Origin: Anthropogastromicrobium sp963652495
Lineage (GTDB): Bacteria; Bacillota; Clostridia; Lachnospirales; Lachnospiraceae
NCBI GenBank assembly: GCA_963652495.1
Contig: CAVJTU010000001.1
Coordinates: forward strand, 1-64,000
Direction: 5' to 3'
DNA length: 64,000 bases
A model generated the notes under the pieces. The model searched no databases, had not been told where the DNA came from, and was given only the letters and a program-made list of their open reading frames with translations. Positions 53,106-62,697 of the stretch are shown here, piece after piece (the first letter of the stretch is position 1; every line of letters begins with the position of its first letter). A program made the position numbers and the translations under genes.

Positions 53106-53314
53106 CACTCATCTCCAATTCCACGGATGCGTCCATACAGGGAAAGCATATAGAGTCCGCCCACTCCTACGATTGCATAGATAATGCGCGTCAGAAGCGA
53201 CATGCTTCCAAAGAGCCATGCGACAAGATCAAACTTGAAAAAGCCGATCAGTCCCCAATTTACTGCTCCAATTACCACAACAGTCAGTACAATGTAATCA
53301 TATACTTTTGACAT
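53105..53314 (-). CDS. DUF378 membrane protein (YuzA-like)
   Basis: A 69-residue protein with two membrane helices (about 8-28 and 42-60) and the DUF378 signature VVVIGAVNWGLIGFF followed by FDLVAWLFG. The function is unknown. A ribosome-site-like GAGAGG lies just before the start on the minus strand. Confidence 0.88.
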   Translation of the reverse strand: MSKVYDYIVLTVVVIGAVNWGLIGFFKFDLVAWLFGSMSLLTRIIYAIVGVGGLYMLSLYGRIRGIGDE

Positions 53315-53481
53315 AATAACCTCTCATTCTGCCGTAAACGGCTTTGTTATTTGTTCTTAGTTTTTTCATCATAAAGGTATTTTATACATCGATAAAAAAA
53401 CTATTTCTTTTTTTGTGAAAACTGTTATAATGAAAAAGATGTCCGGCGCTGCGGCACCGGAAGAGAAAGGCAGGATACCGG

Positions 53482-54909
53482 ATGGCAGAAAAAAACAATA
53501 AAGTGATCCGTTACAAAAGCCGGTGGCACGGCAGCGTGATTGGTTTTCTTTTCCTTTTTATTTTTGTATATTTGATTGTACAGCTGTATTTTTTCTTTAC
53601 GAAGGAGAAAATCAGCATTTTTGAGGTACAGGAAAAAGCTTTATATTCAATCGCAACGGACTATAGAGGCTTTATCACAAGGGATGAGCAGATGATTACG
53701 CTTGCAAAGGACGCATATGTAAATTATTCCGTGCGGGAGGGTCTGAAGGCTGCACTTGGCAGCACAATCTACACAACGCAGGACATCAGTGCGATCACAG
53801 ATGCACTTGTAAAGGAATACAGCAATGCACAGGTTCTGAGTGCAGCGAGTATCAATACACTAAAAACAAAGCTTGAGAAAGCAGCAAGACATGATCTGGA
53901 CTCTAATTTTTCACTTGCTTATCAGGACAAAAATGATTTGGAAGTGTCTGTTTTCGATGCATATTTGATGGTCGCGTCTGATGCACTTGAAGGGATTTCT
54001 TCGGAGGATGCATACTGTGTCAAAAGCGATCAGAGTGGATATATTTTGTTCCGAACGGACAACTACGATGGCTATACGCCGGAGGATGTGACAGTATCCT
54101 GTTTTGATGAGGATGCCTATTCGATGAAGGTCTACAGCAATGGAGAACAGAGAAGTAAGGGAGAGTTTGCGTATAAGCTGGTGCCGGATGATTCGTTTAG
54201 CATCACTTTTGCGATAAGTGAGACAGATGCAGCGCGTTATCGAAATAAAAAGTATCTTTCGATTGAACTGACTTCGATCGGTGTGACAGTAAATGGTGCA
54301 TTTGACATTCACACAGCATCCGACGGCACCACGATGGCGACTATTTCTTTGAACAAATATGGTTCAAGCTATCTGACAGAACGTTTTCTTGATTTCCGGA
54401 TTGCGGAGGATGATATTAAGGGCTACAAAATTCCAAAGTCGGCTGTACTCAGTAAAGATTTTCTTGTTGTGCCGGAGCAATATGTGATCAATTCTGAGTC
54501 AAAAGGAGTGGGTGTCTTTAAAGAGGAGATTCAGTCCGATGGCAGTGCGCAGGCGGTGTTTACAAGAATTTCTATTTATGCAAAACAGGGAAACAGCTAT
54601 TATATTGCAGCATCTGGCCTGACAACAGACGATTATTTAATCGGAGCAAGTGTGGAAAAAAGTGACGATGGAACAGAAACCATTACGACTGATGCGACAG
54701 ACCGCCGGCTGATTGCGGTATCAGCACCGTTGTCAGGTGTCTACAGTGTAAATAAGGGATACTGTATTTTCCGTCAGGTGGATATCATAAGTGAGACAAG
54801 TGATAATAACTACTATATTATTAACACGGGTACCTATTATGGTTTGTCTGCCTATGATCGTATTATCTTAAATGCCGATCTGGTGACAGAAAATCAGATT
54901 ATCTATTAA
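53482..54909 (+). CDS. HlyD-like membrane fusion/adaptor protein
   Basis: A 475-residue protein with one N-terminal membrane helix (about 18-40) and an extracellular part resembling HlyD-type periplasmic adaptors (barrel-sandwich start SIFEVQEKAL; later KIPKSAVLSKDFLVVPEQYV; C-terminal NTGTYYGLSAYDRIILNADLV). In related clostridia a gene of this type precedes yggS-sepF-ylmH, so a link to cell division or envelope assembly is plausible. No ABC transporter partner is adjacent. Function is inferred. Confidence 0.75.
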   Translation: MAEKNNKVIRYKSRWHGSVIGFLFLFIFVYLIVQLYFFFTKEKISIFEVQEKALYSIATDYRGFITRDEQMITLAKDAYVNYSVREGLKAALGSTIYTTQDISAITDALVKEYSNAQVLSAASINTLKTKLEKAARHDLDSNFSLAYQDKNDLEVSVFDAYLMVASDALEGISSEDAYCVKSDQSGYILFRTDNYDGYTPEDVTVSCFDEDAYSMKVYSNGEQRSKGEFAYKLVPDDSFSITFAISETDAARYRNKKYLSIELTSIGVTVNGAFDIHTASDGTTMATISLNKYGSSYLTERFLDFRIAEDDIKGYKIPKSAVLSKDFLVVPEQYVINSESKGVGVFKEEIQSDGSAQAVFTRISIYAKQGNSYYIAASGLTTDDYLIGASVEKSDDGTETITTDATDRRLIAVSAPLSGVYSVNKGYCIFRQVDIISETSDNNYYIINTGTYYGLSAYDRIILNADLVTENQIIY

Positions 54910-54957
54910 GGTTTGACTAGATGATTGATGGTAAACAGGGTAAGGAGGAAATGCAAG

Positions 54958-55638
54958 ATGGTAAATGAAAATTTAAAACAGGTAAGGGACAATATTGCAG
55001 CAGCCTGCGCACGTGCCGGAAGAGATCAAAGGGACGTATTGCTTGTTGCCGTCAGCAAGACAAAGCCGGTTTCGCTGATTGAGGAGGCGATTGAGGCAGG
55101 TCAGAATACCTTCGGCGAGAATAAGGTACAGGAAATGTGTGACAAGATGGAGGTATTGCCGAAGCAGCTAAAGTGGCATATGATTGGTCATCTGCAGCGC
55201 AATAAGGTAAAGTATATTGCTGGTAAAGTTGAATTAATCCATTCCGTGGACAGTCTGCGTCTGGCAAAGCAAATCAGTGATGAGGCACAAAAATTAAACA
55301 TTGAAATTCCGGTTTTGCTGGAAGTCAATGTGGCAAGAGAAGAGAGCAAGTTTGGCTTTTTCATGGAAGAAGTGGAAGATGCATGCCGGGCAATTTCTAC
55401 GATGCCTGGAATTTGTGTGAAGGGCCTTATGACAAGTGCTCCTTTTGTAGAAAATGCGGAGGACAATCGCAAATATTTTAAAAAATTATATGAATTAGCA
55501 GTTGACATTCAGAGTAAAAACATTGATAATATATTAATGAAGGAGCTATCTATGGGCATGACCGGCGATTATGTTGTTGCAGTTGAAGAGGGCGCGACGA
55601 TTGTGAGAGTGGGAACTGGCATATTTGGTTCACGATAA
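54958..55638 (+). CDS. yggS: YggS/PROSC family PLP homeostasis protein
   Basis: A 226-residue single-domain PLP-binding TIM-barrel protein. Lys34 in VAVSKTKP is the cofactor lysine, followed by FGENKVQEM, WHMIGHLQRNKVK and GLMTSAP. ELSMGMTGDYVVAVEEGAT near the end is the phosphate-binding signature. It balances free PLP. ATG at 54958 follows AAGGAGG. Placement before sepF matches ylmE in the Gram-positive division cluster. Confidence 0.95.
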   Translation: MVNENLKQVRDNIAAACARAGRDQRDVLLVAVSKTKPVSLIEEAIEAGQNTFGENKVQEMCDKMEVLPKQLKWHMIGHLQRNKVKYIAGKVELIHSVDSLRLAKQISDEAQKLNIEIPVLLEVNVAREESKFGFFMEEVEDACRAISTMPGICVKGLMTSAPFVENAEDNRKYFKKLYELAVDIQSKNIDNILMKELSMGMTGDYVVAVEEGATIVRVGTGIFGSR

Positions 55639-55657
55639 CACAAGAAGGAGAACAGAG

Positions 55658-56212
55658 ATGGGTTTTTTAGATGGTTTTTTGAATAAGATGAATTTTTCTT
55701 CCACAGATGAGTACGATGGAGATTATGATATGGATATAACAGAAGAAGGCGAAGAAGAGGAGGAGGAAACCGCAGCGAGCGCAGCTGAGGAGAAAAAAGC
55801 AGAGCCGGAAACTTTAAAGGCTGAGTCTGCACCAGCTTCTTCCGCGGCAGCATTCCGCAAGAAGCAGCCAAAGACTTCTGCAAGCAAGGTGGTTCCGATG
55901 AACGGCGTTATGAAACAGTCCGAAGTATGTATGATCATTCCAAAAGAGTATAACGATACCAAGGACATTGCTGAAATCTTACTTTCAGGAAAAACAGTTG
56001 TGCTGAACATGGAAGCTATGAATTTTGATACTGCTCAGCGTGTTATTGATTTTACATCAGGTGCATGTTTTACTATGGGTGGAAATTTGCAGAAGATCTC
56101 AAAGAAGATCATCATTGCAACTCCGAGCAATGTAGAGTTGTCTGGTGATTTCACTGAACTGCTTGGCGATGACGACTCATCTGATCTTTCATCTTACAGC
56201 TTGAAGGTATGA
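55658..56212 (+). CDS. sepF: Cell division protein SepF
   Basis: A membrane anchor for FtsZ and late septum assembly. The 184-residue protein starts with the amphipathic membrane helix MGFLDGFLNKM, has an acidic Glu/Ala linker (about 20-80), and the SepF domain (about 95-172; VCMIIPKEYNDTKDIAE, VVLNMEAMNFDTAQRVIDF). ATG at 55658 follows AAGGAG. Confidence 0.95.
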   Translation: MGFLDGFLNKMNFSSTDEYDGDYDMDITEEGEEEEEETAASAAEEKKAEPETLKAESAPASSAAAFRKKQPKTSASKVVPMNGVMKQSEVCMIIPKEYNDTKDIAEILLSGKTVVLNMEAMNFDTAQRVIDFTSGACFTMGGNLQKISKKIIIATPSNVELSGDFTELLGDDDSSDLSSYSLKV

Positions 56213-56216
56213 TGAG

Positions 56217-56975
56217 ATGAACAGAGAAGAACAGATGATTTGCAGTCATCTGCTGGATTTAGCAGAGGCTTGTGACAGAAGAGGATATCCGATAGGAAGC
56301 GATTTTCTGACGCTCAATGAGCAAAATCTGTTTTTGACTTTTGCAAAGGATAAGCTTGTGCCAGTTTCGATGAGTCTGTGCGGTGGTTATGAGTTTGCCG
56401 AACGAAAGATTATATTTTATAAACCGTTAGGAGTTGGGGAAGAATACCCGGCTCCTATCTCTTTATTATTGGTTCAGCCATTGATGAAGAAGTTTTCGGA
56501 GGAACTGACACATCGCGATTATCTGGGGGCTGTGATGAACCTTGGTATTTCAAGGGCAAAGACAGGTGATATTATCGTGCAGGAGATGCAGGCATATCTG
56601 ATCGTGTCCGAACCCATAGCGGATTATATATGCGAAAATCTGACGAGAATCCGCCATACAAGTGTTGGGTGCAAAAAGGTTGACTGGCAGGAGTTTGACT
56701 ATGTGCCAAAGGTAAAGGAAATCACAGGAAGCATCGCCTCCGTGCGTCTTGATGCCGTGATCGGTCTTGCTTTTTCACAGTCTCGAAGTAAGCTGACTGC
56801 TTACATCAGCGAGGAAAAGGTACAGGTGAATGGCAAGGTTATCACGTCGAATGCCTATACCTTAAAAGATAACGATCTGGTTTCCGTGCGCGGGCTTGGA
56901 AAGTTTCGTTATAAGGGAACTTCAGCTGTCACCAGAAAGGGCAGGCTGATGGCAACTATAGAAGTTTTTATGTGA
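56217..56975 (+). CDS. ylmH: YlmH-like S4-domain RNA-binding protein
   Basis: A 252-residue protein of the YlmH family. The C-terminal S4 domain (about 182-245; SVRLDAVIGLAFSQSRSKLT, then VQVNGKVIT) binds RNA, and the N-terminal part has the YlmH fold (GGYEFAERKIIFYKP). YlmH homologues act in ribosome-associated quality control. It follows sepF by four bases, matching the ylmE-ylmF-ylmH order. Confidence 0.93.
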   Translation: MNREEQMICSHLLDLAEACDRRGYPIGSDFLTLNEQNLFLTFAKDKLVPVSMSLCGGYEFAERKIIFYKPLGVGEEYPAPISLLLVQPLMKKFSEELTHRDYLGAVMNLGISRAKTGDIIVQEMQAYLIVSEPIADYICENLTRIRHTSVGCKKVDWQEFDYVPKVKEITGSIASVRLDAVIGLAFSQSRSKLTAYISEEKVQVNGKVITSNAYTLKDNDLVSVRGLGKFRYKGTSAVTRKGRLMATIEVFM

Positions 56976-57056
56976 CTATTCGGTATCATCTGAAGTACTT
57001 GCTGCTGAAGGCACGAAATACTTTTCATCGTGACTGTGAGGACACCGAACAGTTAC
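56972..57056. repeat. Family-2 inverted-repeat element overlapping the ylmH stop
   Basis: GTGACTATTCGGT (56972-56984) and ACCGAACAGTTAC (57044-57056) are 11/13 complementary ends of an 85-base element. The left end contains the ylmH stop codon. The element fills the gap before aroB. Confidence 0.65.
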
Positions 57057-57085
57057 GCTTTTAAAATAAGAAAGAGAGGAACGCG

Positions 57086-58183
57086 ATGTCAAAAAGTTTA
57101 ATGGTGAATGATCCGGCGCATAAGCCGATTTACGAGATTGTTTTTGAGACAGGTTTTGATAAGCTTGCAGAAAAGATAAAGCAGATTGGTCTTGAGGGAA
57201 GAAAAGTCTGCATCGTTATGGATTCCAATACCAGCCATTTGTATGGAGAAGCAGTGCGAAAGGAATTGGAATTGGTAGCGGCAAAGGTGATTTCCTTCCA
57301 GTTTCCAGAGGGAGAGCTTCACAAGACGCTTGATGTGGTGCGCGATATCTATAAAGAGTTGATTGAGGCTCATTTTGACCGCAAGGATTACCTTGCAGCG
57401 CTCGGTGGCGGTGTAGTCGGCGATATTACCGGATTTGCTGCGGCAACCTATTTGCGTGGAATTTCATTTATCCAAATTCCAACAACCCTTCTTTCACAGT
57501 CTGACAGCAGCGTGGGCGGAAAGACCGGCGTTGACTTTGATGGCTACAAAAATATGGTTGGTGCATTCTGTATGCCAAAGCTTGTCTATATGAATGTATC
57601 TACGCTGTCCACGATGGATGAGCGCGATTACCTGTCCGGTATGGGTGAAGTTGTAAAGCATGGCTTGATACGCGACAGGAAGTTTTTTGACTGGCTTGAA
57701 ATGCATCATGAGGAGATTTGCAATCAGGACGCTGATACACTGATTGAGATGGATTATCATAATTGCCGCATTAAGGGCGAAGTAGTAGAGGCAGATCCGA
57801 CTGAACAGGGCATTCGCAGCTTATTAAATTTTGGTCACACACTTGGACATGCGATCGAGAAACAGAAGGCAGGGGAGCTTTATCATGGTGAATGCGTCTC
57901 CATCGGCGCAGCAGCAGCAGCGTATATCAGTATGAAGAGGGGCTATTTGACCCAACATGAGTTTCAGACTGTACTTGACGCTTTTACATCATTCAAGCTG
58001 CCTGTTACCGTGACAGGAGTGGACAAGGAAGCAGCACTCCTTGCGACAAAGAGTGATAAGAAGATGCAGGGAAATCAGATTCGTTTTATTCTATTAAAAT
58101 CACTTGGCGAGGCTGTAGTCGATCGTACAGTTACGATGGATGAGATGCGCGAAGCACTTGACTTTGTGTGCCAGGATGCGTGA
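57086..58183 (+). CDS. aroB: 3-dehydroquinate synthase
   Basis: Forms 3-dehydroquinate from DAHP in the shikimate pathway. The 365-residue NAD- and zinc-dependent enzyme shows GGGVVGDITGFAAATYLRG (19 residues), QSDSSVGGKTGVDF and the metal-ligand region NFGHTLGHAIE. The start follows AGAGAGG. No other aro gene is adjacent. Confidence 0.97.
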   Translation: MSKSLMVNDPAHKPIYEIVFETGFDKLAEKIKQIGLEGRKVCIVMDSNTSHLYGEAVRKELELVAAKVISFQFPEGELHKTLDVVRDIYKELIEAHFDRKDYLAALGGGVVGDITGFAAATYLRGISFIQIPTTLLSQSDSSVGGKTGVDFDGYKNMVGAFCMPKLVYMNVSTLSTMDERDYLSGMGEVVKHGLIRDRKFFDWLEMHHEEICNQDADTLIEMDYHNCRIKGEVVEADPTEQGIRSLLNFGHTLGHAIEKQKAGELYHGECVSIGAAAAAYISMKRGYLTQHEFQTVLDAFTSFKLPVTVTGVDKEAALLATKSDKKMQGNQIRFILLKSLGEAVVDRTVTMDEMREALDFVCQDA

Positions 58184-58193
58184 GGTGACTCAT

Positions 58194-58709
58194 ATGAAAA
58201 AGAAACGTGTGGCGTTTGCCGCTCTGCTATGCGTGCTACTCATTGCACTTGATCAGATTACAAAGCTGTTGGCTGTATCTGTATTAAAGGTACATGATAT
58301 CAAGCTGATTTCCAATGTATTGACACTCACATACGTGGAAAACAGAGGTGCTGCGTTCGGCATTTTCGAGAATCAGAAGTTTTTTTTCTTCCTGATTACG
58401 GCAGTGATGGTTGCTGTGTTTTTGTACTGCTATGTACGCCTGCTGAGCCAGAAGTCGTATCGTATGCTGCGGATTCTCTGTGTTACCTACACGGCAGGCG
58501 CACTCGGTAATCTGATTGATCGCATTTTCAGAGGTTACGTGGTTGATATGATTTATTTTATACCGATCAATTTTCCTGTATTTAATGTGGCGGACTGCTA
58601 TATTACGATTTCAACAGCAGTCCTTTTGATTGCACTCTTTTTCTGCTACAGGGATGACGACTTTGCATTTCTAAAACTATCAGGAAAGGCAGGGAAGAGA
58701 CATGAGTGA
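58194..58709 (+). CDS. lspA: Lipoprotein signal peptidase II
   Basis: Removes signal peptides from lipidated prolipoproteins. The 171-residue protein has four membrane helices and the catalytic aspartates Asp109 (GNLIDRIF) and Asp134 (NVADCYI). ATG at 58194 follows GTGAGGTG, ten bases after aroB. It overlaps rluD by eight bases, a common pairing. Its substrates would include the lipoproteins in this window. Confidence 0.97.
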   Translation: MKKKRVAFAALLCVLLIALDQITKLLAVSVLKVHDIKLISNVLTLTYVENRGAAFGIFENQKFFFFLITAVMVAVFLYCYVRLLSQKSYRMLRILCVTYTAGALGNLIDRIFRGYVVDMIYFIPINFPVFNVADCYITISTAVLLIALFFCYRDDDFAFLKLSGKAGKRHE

Positions 58710-59655
58710 ACTGAAAAATCACAATGACATAAACGAGCTTCTGGTTGTTGGGGCTGAACAGGACAATACGCGTCTGGATCGTTTCCTGGCTGATCAATAT
58801 GAAGAATACACCCGTTCCTTTCTGCAGAAATTGATCGAGCAGGGAAATGTGAGCGTCAATGGCACACCAGTAAAAAAAAGCGGAATTAAGCTAAGAGAAA
58901 GCGATGAGATCTGTGTGAATCTTCCGGCACCACAGCCGCTTGAAGTAGTGGCAGAGGATATTTTGCTTGATATTTTGTATGAGGACGATGATGTAATTTT
59001 GATCAATAAGCCAAAGGGAATGGTCGTGCATCCGGCGGCTGGACACACATCGGGAACAATTGTCAATGCATTGCTGTATCATTGCAAGGACAGCTTATCT
59101 GGTATAAATGGTGTGGTTCGTCCTGGAATCGTTCATCGCATTGACATGGACACAACGGGCGTAATCATTGCCTGCAAAAACGATGCCGCACACAATTGCA
59201 TTGCTGCGCAGCTGAAGGAACACTCCATTACACGGCGCTATTATGCAATTGTTCATGGCAATTTAAAAGAAGATGAGGGCGTGGTTGACGCACCGATTGG
59301 GCGAGATCCGCATAATCGGAAACGCATGGCGATTAACCGTAAGAATGGAAAGAATGCGGTGACACACTATAGGGTGTTGGCGCGTTTTGGCCGCTTTACC
59401 TGGATTGAGTGCAGGCTGGAAACAGGCCGTACACACCAGATTCGTGTCCATATGGCATCCATTGGTCATCCGCTTCTTGGAGATATACTTTACGGACCTG
59501 CAAAATGCCCGTATCCGCTTCAGGGACAGACACTTCATGCGTATGTGCTTGGCTTCATTCATCCGTCCACACAGGAATATATGGAATTTCAGGCACCGCT
59601 TCCGGCATACTTTGAGGAATTGCTGCAAAAGCTTCGTCAGTCCGCGAAATCATAA
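58702..59655 (+). CDS. rluD: RluD-type 23S rRNA pseudouridine synthase
   Basis: A 317-residue pseudouridine synthase with an N-terminal S4 domain (about 20-80) and the catalytic HRID (145-148, Asp148) in PGIVHRIDMDTTG, plus RTHQIRVH. In the lspA-linked form it corresponds to YlyB of Bacillus. The exact rRNA positions cannot be assigned. Confidence 0.94.
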   Translation: MSELKNHNDINELLVVGAEQDNTRLDRFLADQYEEYTRSFLQKLIEQGNVSVNGTPVKKSGIKLRESDEICVNLPAPQPLEVVAEDILLDILYEDDDVILINKPKGMVVHPAAGHTSGTIVNALLYHCKDSLSGINGVVRPGIVHRIDMDTTGVIIACKNDAAHNCIAAQLKEHSITRRYYAIVHGNLKEDEGVVDAPIGRDPHNRKRMAINRKNGKNAVTHYRVLARFGRFTWIECRLETGRTHQIRVHMASIGHPLLGDILYGPAKCPYPLQGQTLHAYVLGFIHPSTQEYMEFQAPLPAYFEELLQKLRQSAKS

Positions 59656-59714
59656 AAACAAACGAACAGCGAAGGCAGGAACGGAAAAATATAACGAGAG
59701 AAAGACAGGAATGG

Positions 59715-60401
59715 ATGAATAAAAAACTGATAAAAAAAACGATCACAAAATTTTTTTCCCCGTGGGGACTGGTACCGCTTTTGATGGCGGTTGCCTGCAA
59801 TTTTATCATTTACATTGGCTGTAATGTGCTGACCAGAAATTGGCAGCTGCATAGTCTGGCATTGCCGCTTGATTATGAGATTCCACTTGTTCCGTGGACA
59901 ATTGTGATTTATTTTGGATGCTATCTGTTCTGGACTGTCAATTATATTTTGATATATCGAAGAAGCAGAGAGTATGCATACCGCTTTTTTATCGCGGACT
60001 TTCTGTCGCGAATCGTGTGTTTGGCTTTTTTTGTACTGTATCCGACCACGCTTGCACGACCAGAGGTGGAGGGCAATGGACTTTTTTGCGCGGCCATCCG
60101 CTTTCTCTATAAAGTTGATGCCCCGACAAATTTGTTTCCGTCTATTCATTGCTTAGTCAGCTGGTTTTGTTTTATTGGCATTGCGAAAGATAATACGATT
60201 CCGCACTGGTATCGTTTATTTTCGTTCTTCTTTGCGATAGCCGTATTTGTTTCTACGCTTACGACAAGACAGCATGTGATATTGGATGTCGCAGGTGGTG
60301 CAGCGTTGGCGCAGATTTGCTACTGGATTTCTCAAAAAACGTCATTTTGGAAAGTGTTTGAAAAAACATTTGACCATCTCAATGGCTTTTTTGCAGAGTG
60401 A
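59715..60401 (+). CDS. PAP2-family membrane phosphatase
   Basis: A 228-residue membrane protein with about six helices and the PAP2 motifs PSIHCLVSW (about 142-150) and STLTTRQHVILDVAGG (about 179-194). The family includes undecaprenyl- and phosphatidyl-type lipid phosphatases. Which lipid is used is unknown. It follows rluD after 59 bases without a clear promoter. Confidence 0.87.
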   Translation: MNKKLIKKTITKFFSPWGLVPLLMAVACNFIIYIGCNVLTRNWQLHSLALPLDYEIPLVPWTIVIYFGCYLFWTVNYILIYRRSREYAYRFFIADFLSRIVCLAFFVLYPTTLARPEVEGNGLFCAAIRFLYKVDAPTNLFPSIHCLVSWFCFIGIAKDNTIPHWYRLFSFFFAIAVFVSTLTTRQHVILDVAGGAALAQICYWISQKTSFWKVFEKTFDHLNGFFAE

Positions 60402-60431
60402 TACGCACTTAAAAGAATTGTAAGAAAAAAG

Positions 60432-60460
60432 TTGCTTTTCTGTTTGAAATATTATATAAT
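60432..60460 (+). promoter_or_regulatory. Promoter of the cytidylate-kinase-like gene
   Basis: TTGCTT (60432-60437), 17 bases and a perfect TATAAT (60455-60460). Confidence 0.8.
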
Positions 60461-60498
60461 ACCCTCATAGGGTTTTGAAGATGAAAGGAGTGAATGGT

Positions 60499-61137
60499 AT
60501 GACAGGTAATTTAGTGATCACGATAGGCAGAGAGTGTGGAAGCGGCGGACGACTGATCGGCAATCGTCTTGCAGAAAAATTGAATATTAAGTGTTATGAT
60601 AAGGAATTGTTGACTCTGGCAGCAAAAAAGAGTGGATTATGTGAGGAGATTTTTAAGAGCCATGATGAGAAGCCAACTAGCAGTTTTCTTTATTCATTGG
60701 TGATGGACAGTTACTCAATGGGATATTCTACATCATCTTTCATTGATATGCCGTTGAATCACAAGGTCTTTTTGGCACAGTTTGATACGATCAAGCATCT
60801 GGCTGATACTGAGAGCTGCGTTATTGTCGGACGTTGTGCGGATTACGCATTGGCAGAGTATCCGAATGTATTGAGTGTCTTCATTTCCGGCAACATGGAT
60901 GATAAGATAAAGTACATATCCAAGCTGTATGACAGGACACCGGAAAAGGCAAAGGATATTGTTGTGAAAACCGACAAGAAGCGTGCAAATTATTACAATT
61001 ATTATACCAGCAAGAAGTGGGGCGATGCACGTAGCTACGATGTTTGCTTAAACAGCAGTGTGCTCGGATCAGAAGGTACCGTAGATGCGATCTTAGAGAT
61101 CATTAAGCTGCGTGAGAGAAACAAAGCAGGCAAGTAA
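60499..61137 (+). CDS. Cytidylate kinase-like family protein
   Basis: A 212-residue P-loop kinase of the Cmk-like (AAK6/cytidylate kinase 2) family. The P-loop is GRECGSGGRLIG (about 10-21), with CVIVGRCADYAL, DRTPEKAKDIVVKTDKKRANYY (read in parts) and YDVCLNSSVLG. The canonical cmk is a different branch, so the substrate is uncertain. ATG at 60499 follows AAAGGAG; the upstream in-frame TTG at 60475 has no site. Confidence 0.88.
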   Translation: MTGNLVITIGRECGSGGRLIGNRLAEKLNIKCYDKELLTLAAKKSGLCEEIFKSHDEKPTSSFLYSLVMDSYSMGYSTSSFIDMPLNHKVFLAQFDTIKHLADTESCVIVGRCADYALAEYPNVLSVFISGNMDDKIKYISKLYDRTPEKAKDIVVKTDKKRANYYNYYTSKKWGDARSYDVCLNSSVLGSEGTVDAILEIIKLRERNKAGK

Positions 61138-61161
61138 ATAGAGTGAAAAAGTAAAACATAA

Positions 61162-61198
61162 AAAGCGGGCGGACAGTAAGTAGCTGTTCGCTCGCTTT
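61162..61198 (+). terminator. Hairpin after the cytidylate-kinase-like gene
   Basis: A 15-bp stem with wobble pairs, AAAGCGGGCGGACAG (61162-61176) with CTGTTCGCTCGCTTT (61184-61198). The stem is strong, but the T run is short. Confidence 0.65.
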
Positions 61199-61241
61199 GA
61201 GATTTCCGTAAATAAAAATTTAAGTTTGCACAGGAGGAAAA

Positions 61242-62681
61242 ATGTCAGCGATATTGCCGGAAGAACTGGAATACGAAAGAAAACTCATAAGCGTTGTGCC
61301 AAGCAGCAGGCAGCTTGCACTTGAACAGATGGAGTTTTACGGATTTATCCATTTTACAGTCAACACATTTACAGATCGTGAATGGGGTGATGGAACCGAG
61401 AGCGAATCGGTATTCAATCCCACAGATTTGGATGCCGATGAGTGGGCTGCAACAGCTGCCGATGCTGGCATGAAAGGACTTATTTTAACTTGCAAGCATC
61501 ACGATGGTTTTTGTCTGTGGCCGAGCAAGTATACAAAACACACCGTTGCAGGCAGTCCATTTCGAGGGGGAAAGGGAGACGTTGTCCGTGAAGTGTCCGA
61601 TGCCTGCCATCGCCATGGAATAAAGTTTGGTATATATCTGTCACCGTGGGATCGCAATCATCCAACCTATGGAACAGGTGATTCATATAATGATTACTTT
61701 GTCAATCAGCTGACAGAACTTCTGACTGGATATGGCGATATTTTTGCAGTCTGGTTTGACGGTGCCTGCGGTGAAGGAAAAAATGGCAGAAAACAGGTCT
61801 ACGACTGGAATCGTTATTATGAGACGATTCGTCGTTTACAGCCGGGTGCCTGCATCAGCGTTTGTGGACCGGATGTGCGCTGGTGCGGCAATGAAGCAGG
61901 TGATACAAGACCATCAGAATGGAGTGTTGTGCCGCTTCGCACGAAGGATACGGAAAAGGTAGCCGAGAAGAGCCAGCAGATTGATGAGGAAGGATTTCGT
62001 ACCAGAAAGCTGACGGCAGCCGATATTGATCTGGGAAGCCGTGAAATCCTTCGCGGTGAGAAGACTTTAATCTGGTATCCGGCAGAAGTCAATACCTCCA
62101 TTCGTCCGGGCTGGTTCTATCATGATAGCGAGGATGATAAGGTAAAATCGCTTGATGAATTGCTTCGCGTTTATTTTAACAGCGTAGGTGGAAATGCTAC
62201 ATTTTTGCTGAATATCCCACCGACAAGAGATGGGCGTATTCACGCAAATGACAAAGCATGTTTGCATGAACTGGGTGCATTTTTACGCAATGCATTTGCA
62301 AAAAATCTTTTCGATCAGGCTGTGATTGATACCGACGCAAAGCAGGCGGCAGAGGGAACACTTGAAAACATCCGAGAGGATGATGAAAAATCATTTGTTC
62401 TGGCCGATGGCGAGCATGAGCTGACTGTTATTGCCAAGTGGAAGACTGTACAGACTGTTCGCTATGTTGTGCTGAAGGAAGACATTACAAAAAGCCAGCG
62501 TGTAGAGCATTTTGTAATAGAGGCAGCTGATAAGACAGGTGTTTACCAGACCGTTTATGAGGGAACCGTGATTGGCTATAAGAAGATTGCCTGCATAGAG
62601 CCGGTTCAGACAACTTCGCTTCGCTTTCGCATTACAGAGTCTCGTGTGGCACCGACGCTTCTTTTTATGGGCGTCTATTAA
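61242..62681 (+). CDS. Alpha-L-fucosidase, GH29
   Basis: Releases L-fucose from host or dietary glycans. The 479-residue protein has no signal peptide, so it acts on imported oligosaccharides. Family motifs are LTCKHHDGFCLWPSKYT (about 82-98), the nucleophile Asp173 in AVWFDGACGE, and FLLNIPPTRDGRI. A C-terminal beta domain follows (about 355-479). The GH29-A and -B subfamilies cannot be separated safely by eye. It stands alone, with AGGAGG before the start. Confidence 0.93.
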   Translation: MSAILPEELEYERKLISVVPSSRQLALEQMEFYGFIHFTVNTFTDREWGDGTESESVFNPTDLDADEWAATAADAGMKGLILTCKHHDGFCLWPSKYTKHTVAGSPFRGGKGDVVREVSDACHRHGIKFGIYLSPWDRNHPTYGTGDSYNDYFVNQLTELLTGYGDIFAVWFDGACGEGKNGRKQVYDWNRYYETIRRLQPGACISVCGPDVRWCGNEAGDTRPSEWSVVPLRTKDTEKVAEKSQQIDEEGFRTRKLTAADIDLGSREILRGEKTLIWYPAEVNTSIRPGWFYHDSEDDKVKSLDELLRVYFNSVGGNATFLLNIPPTRDGRIHANDKACLHELGAFLRNAFAKNLFDQAVIDTDAKQAAEGTLENIREDDEKSFVLADGEHELTVIAKWKTVQTVRYVVLKEDITKSQRVEHFVIEAADKTGVYQTVYEGTVIGYKKIACIEPVQTTSLRFRITESRVAPTLLFMGVY

Positions 62682-62697
62682 AATTAAGTATAGAATA

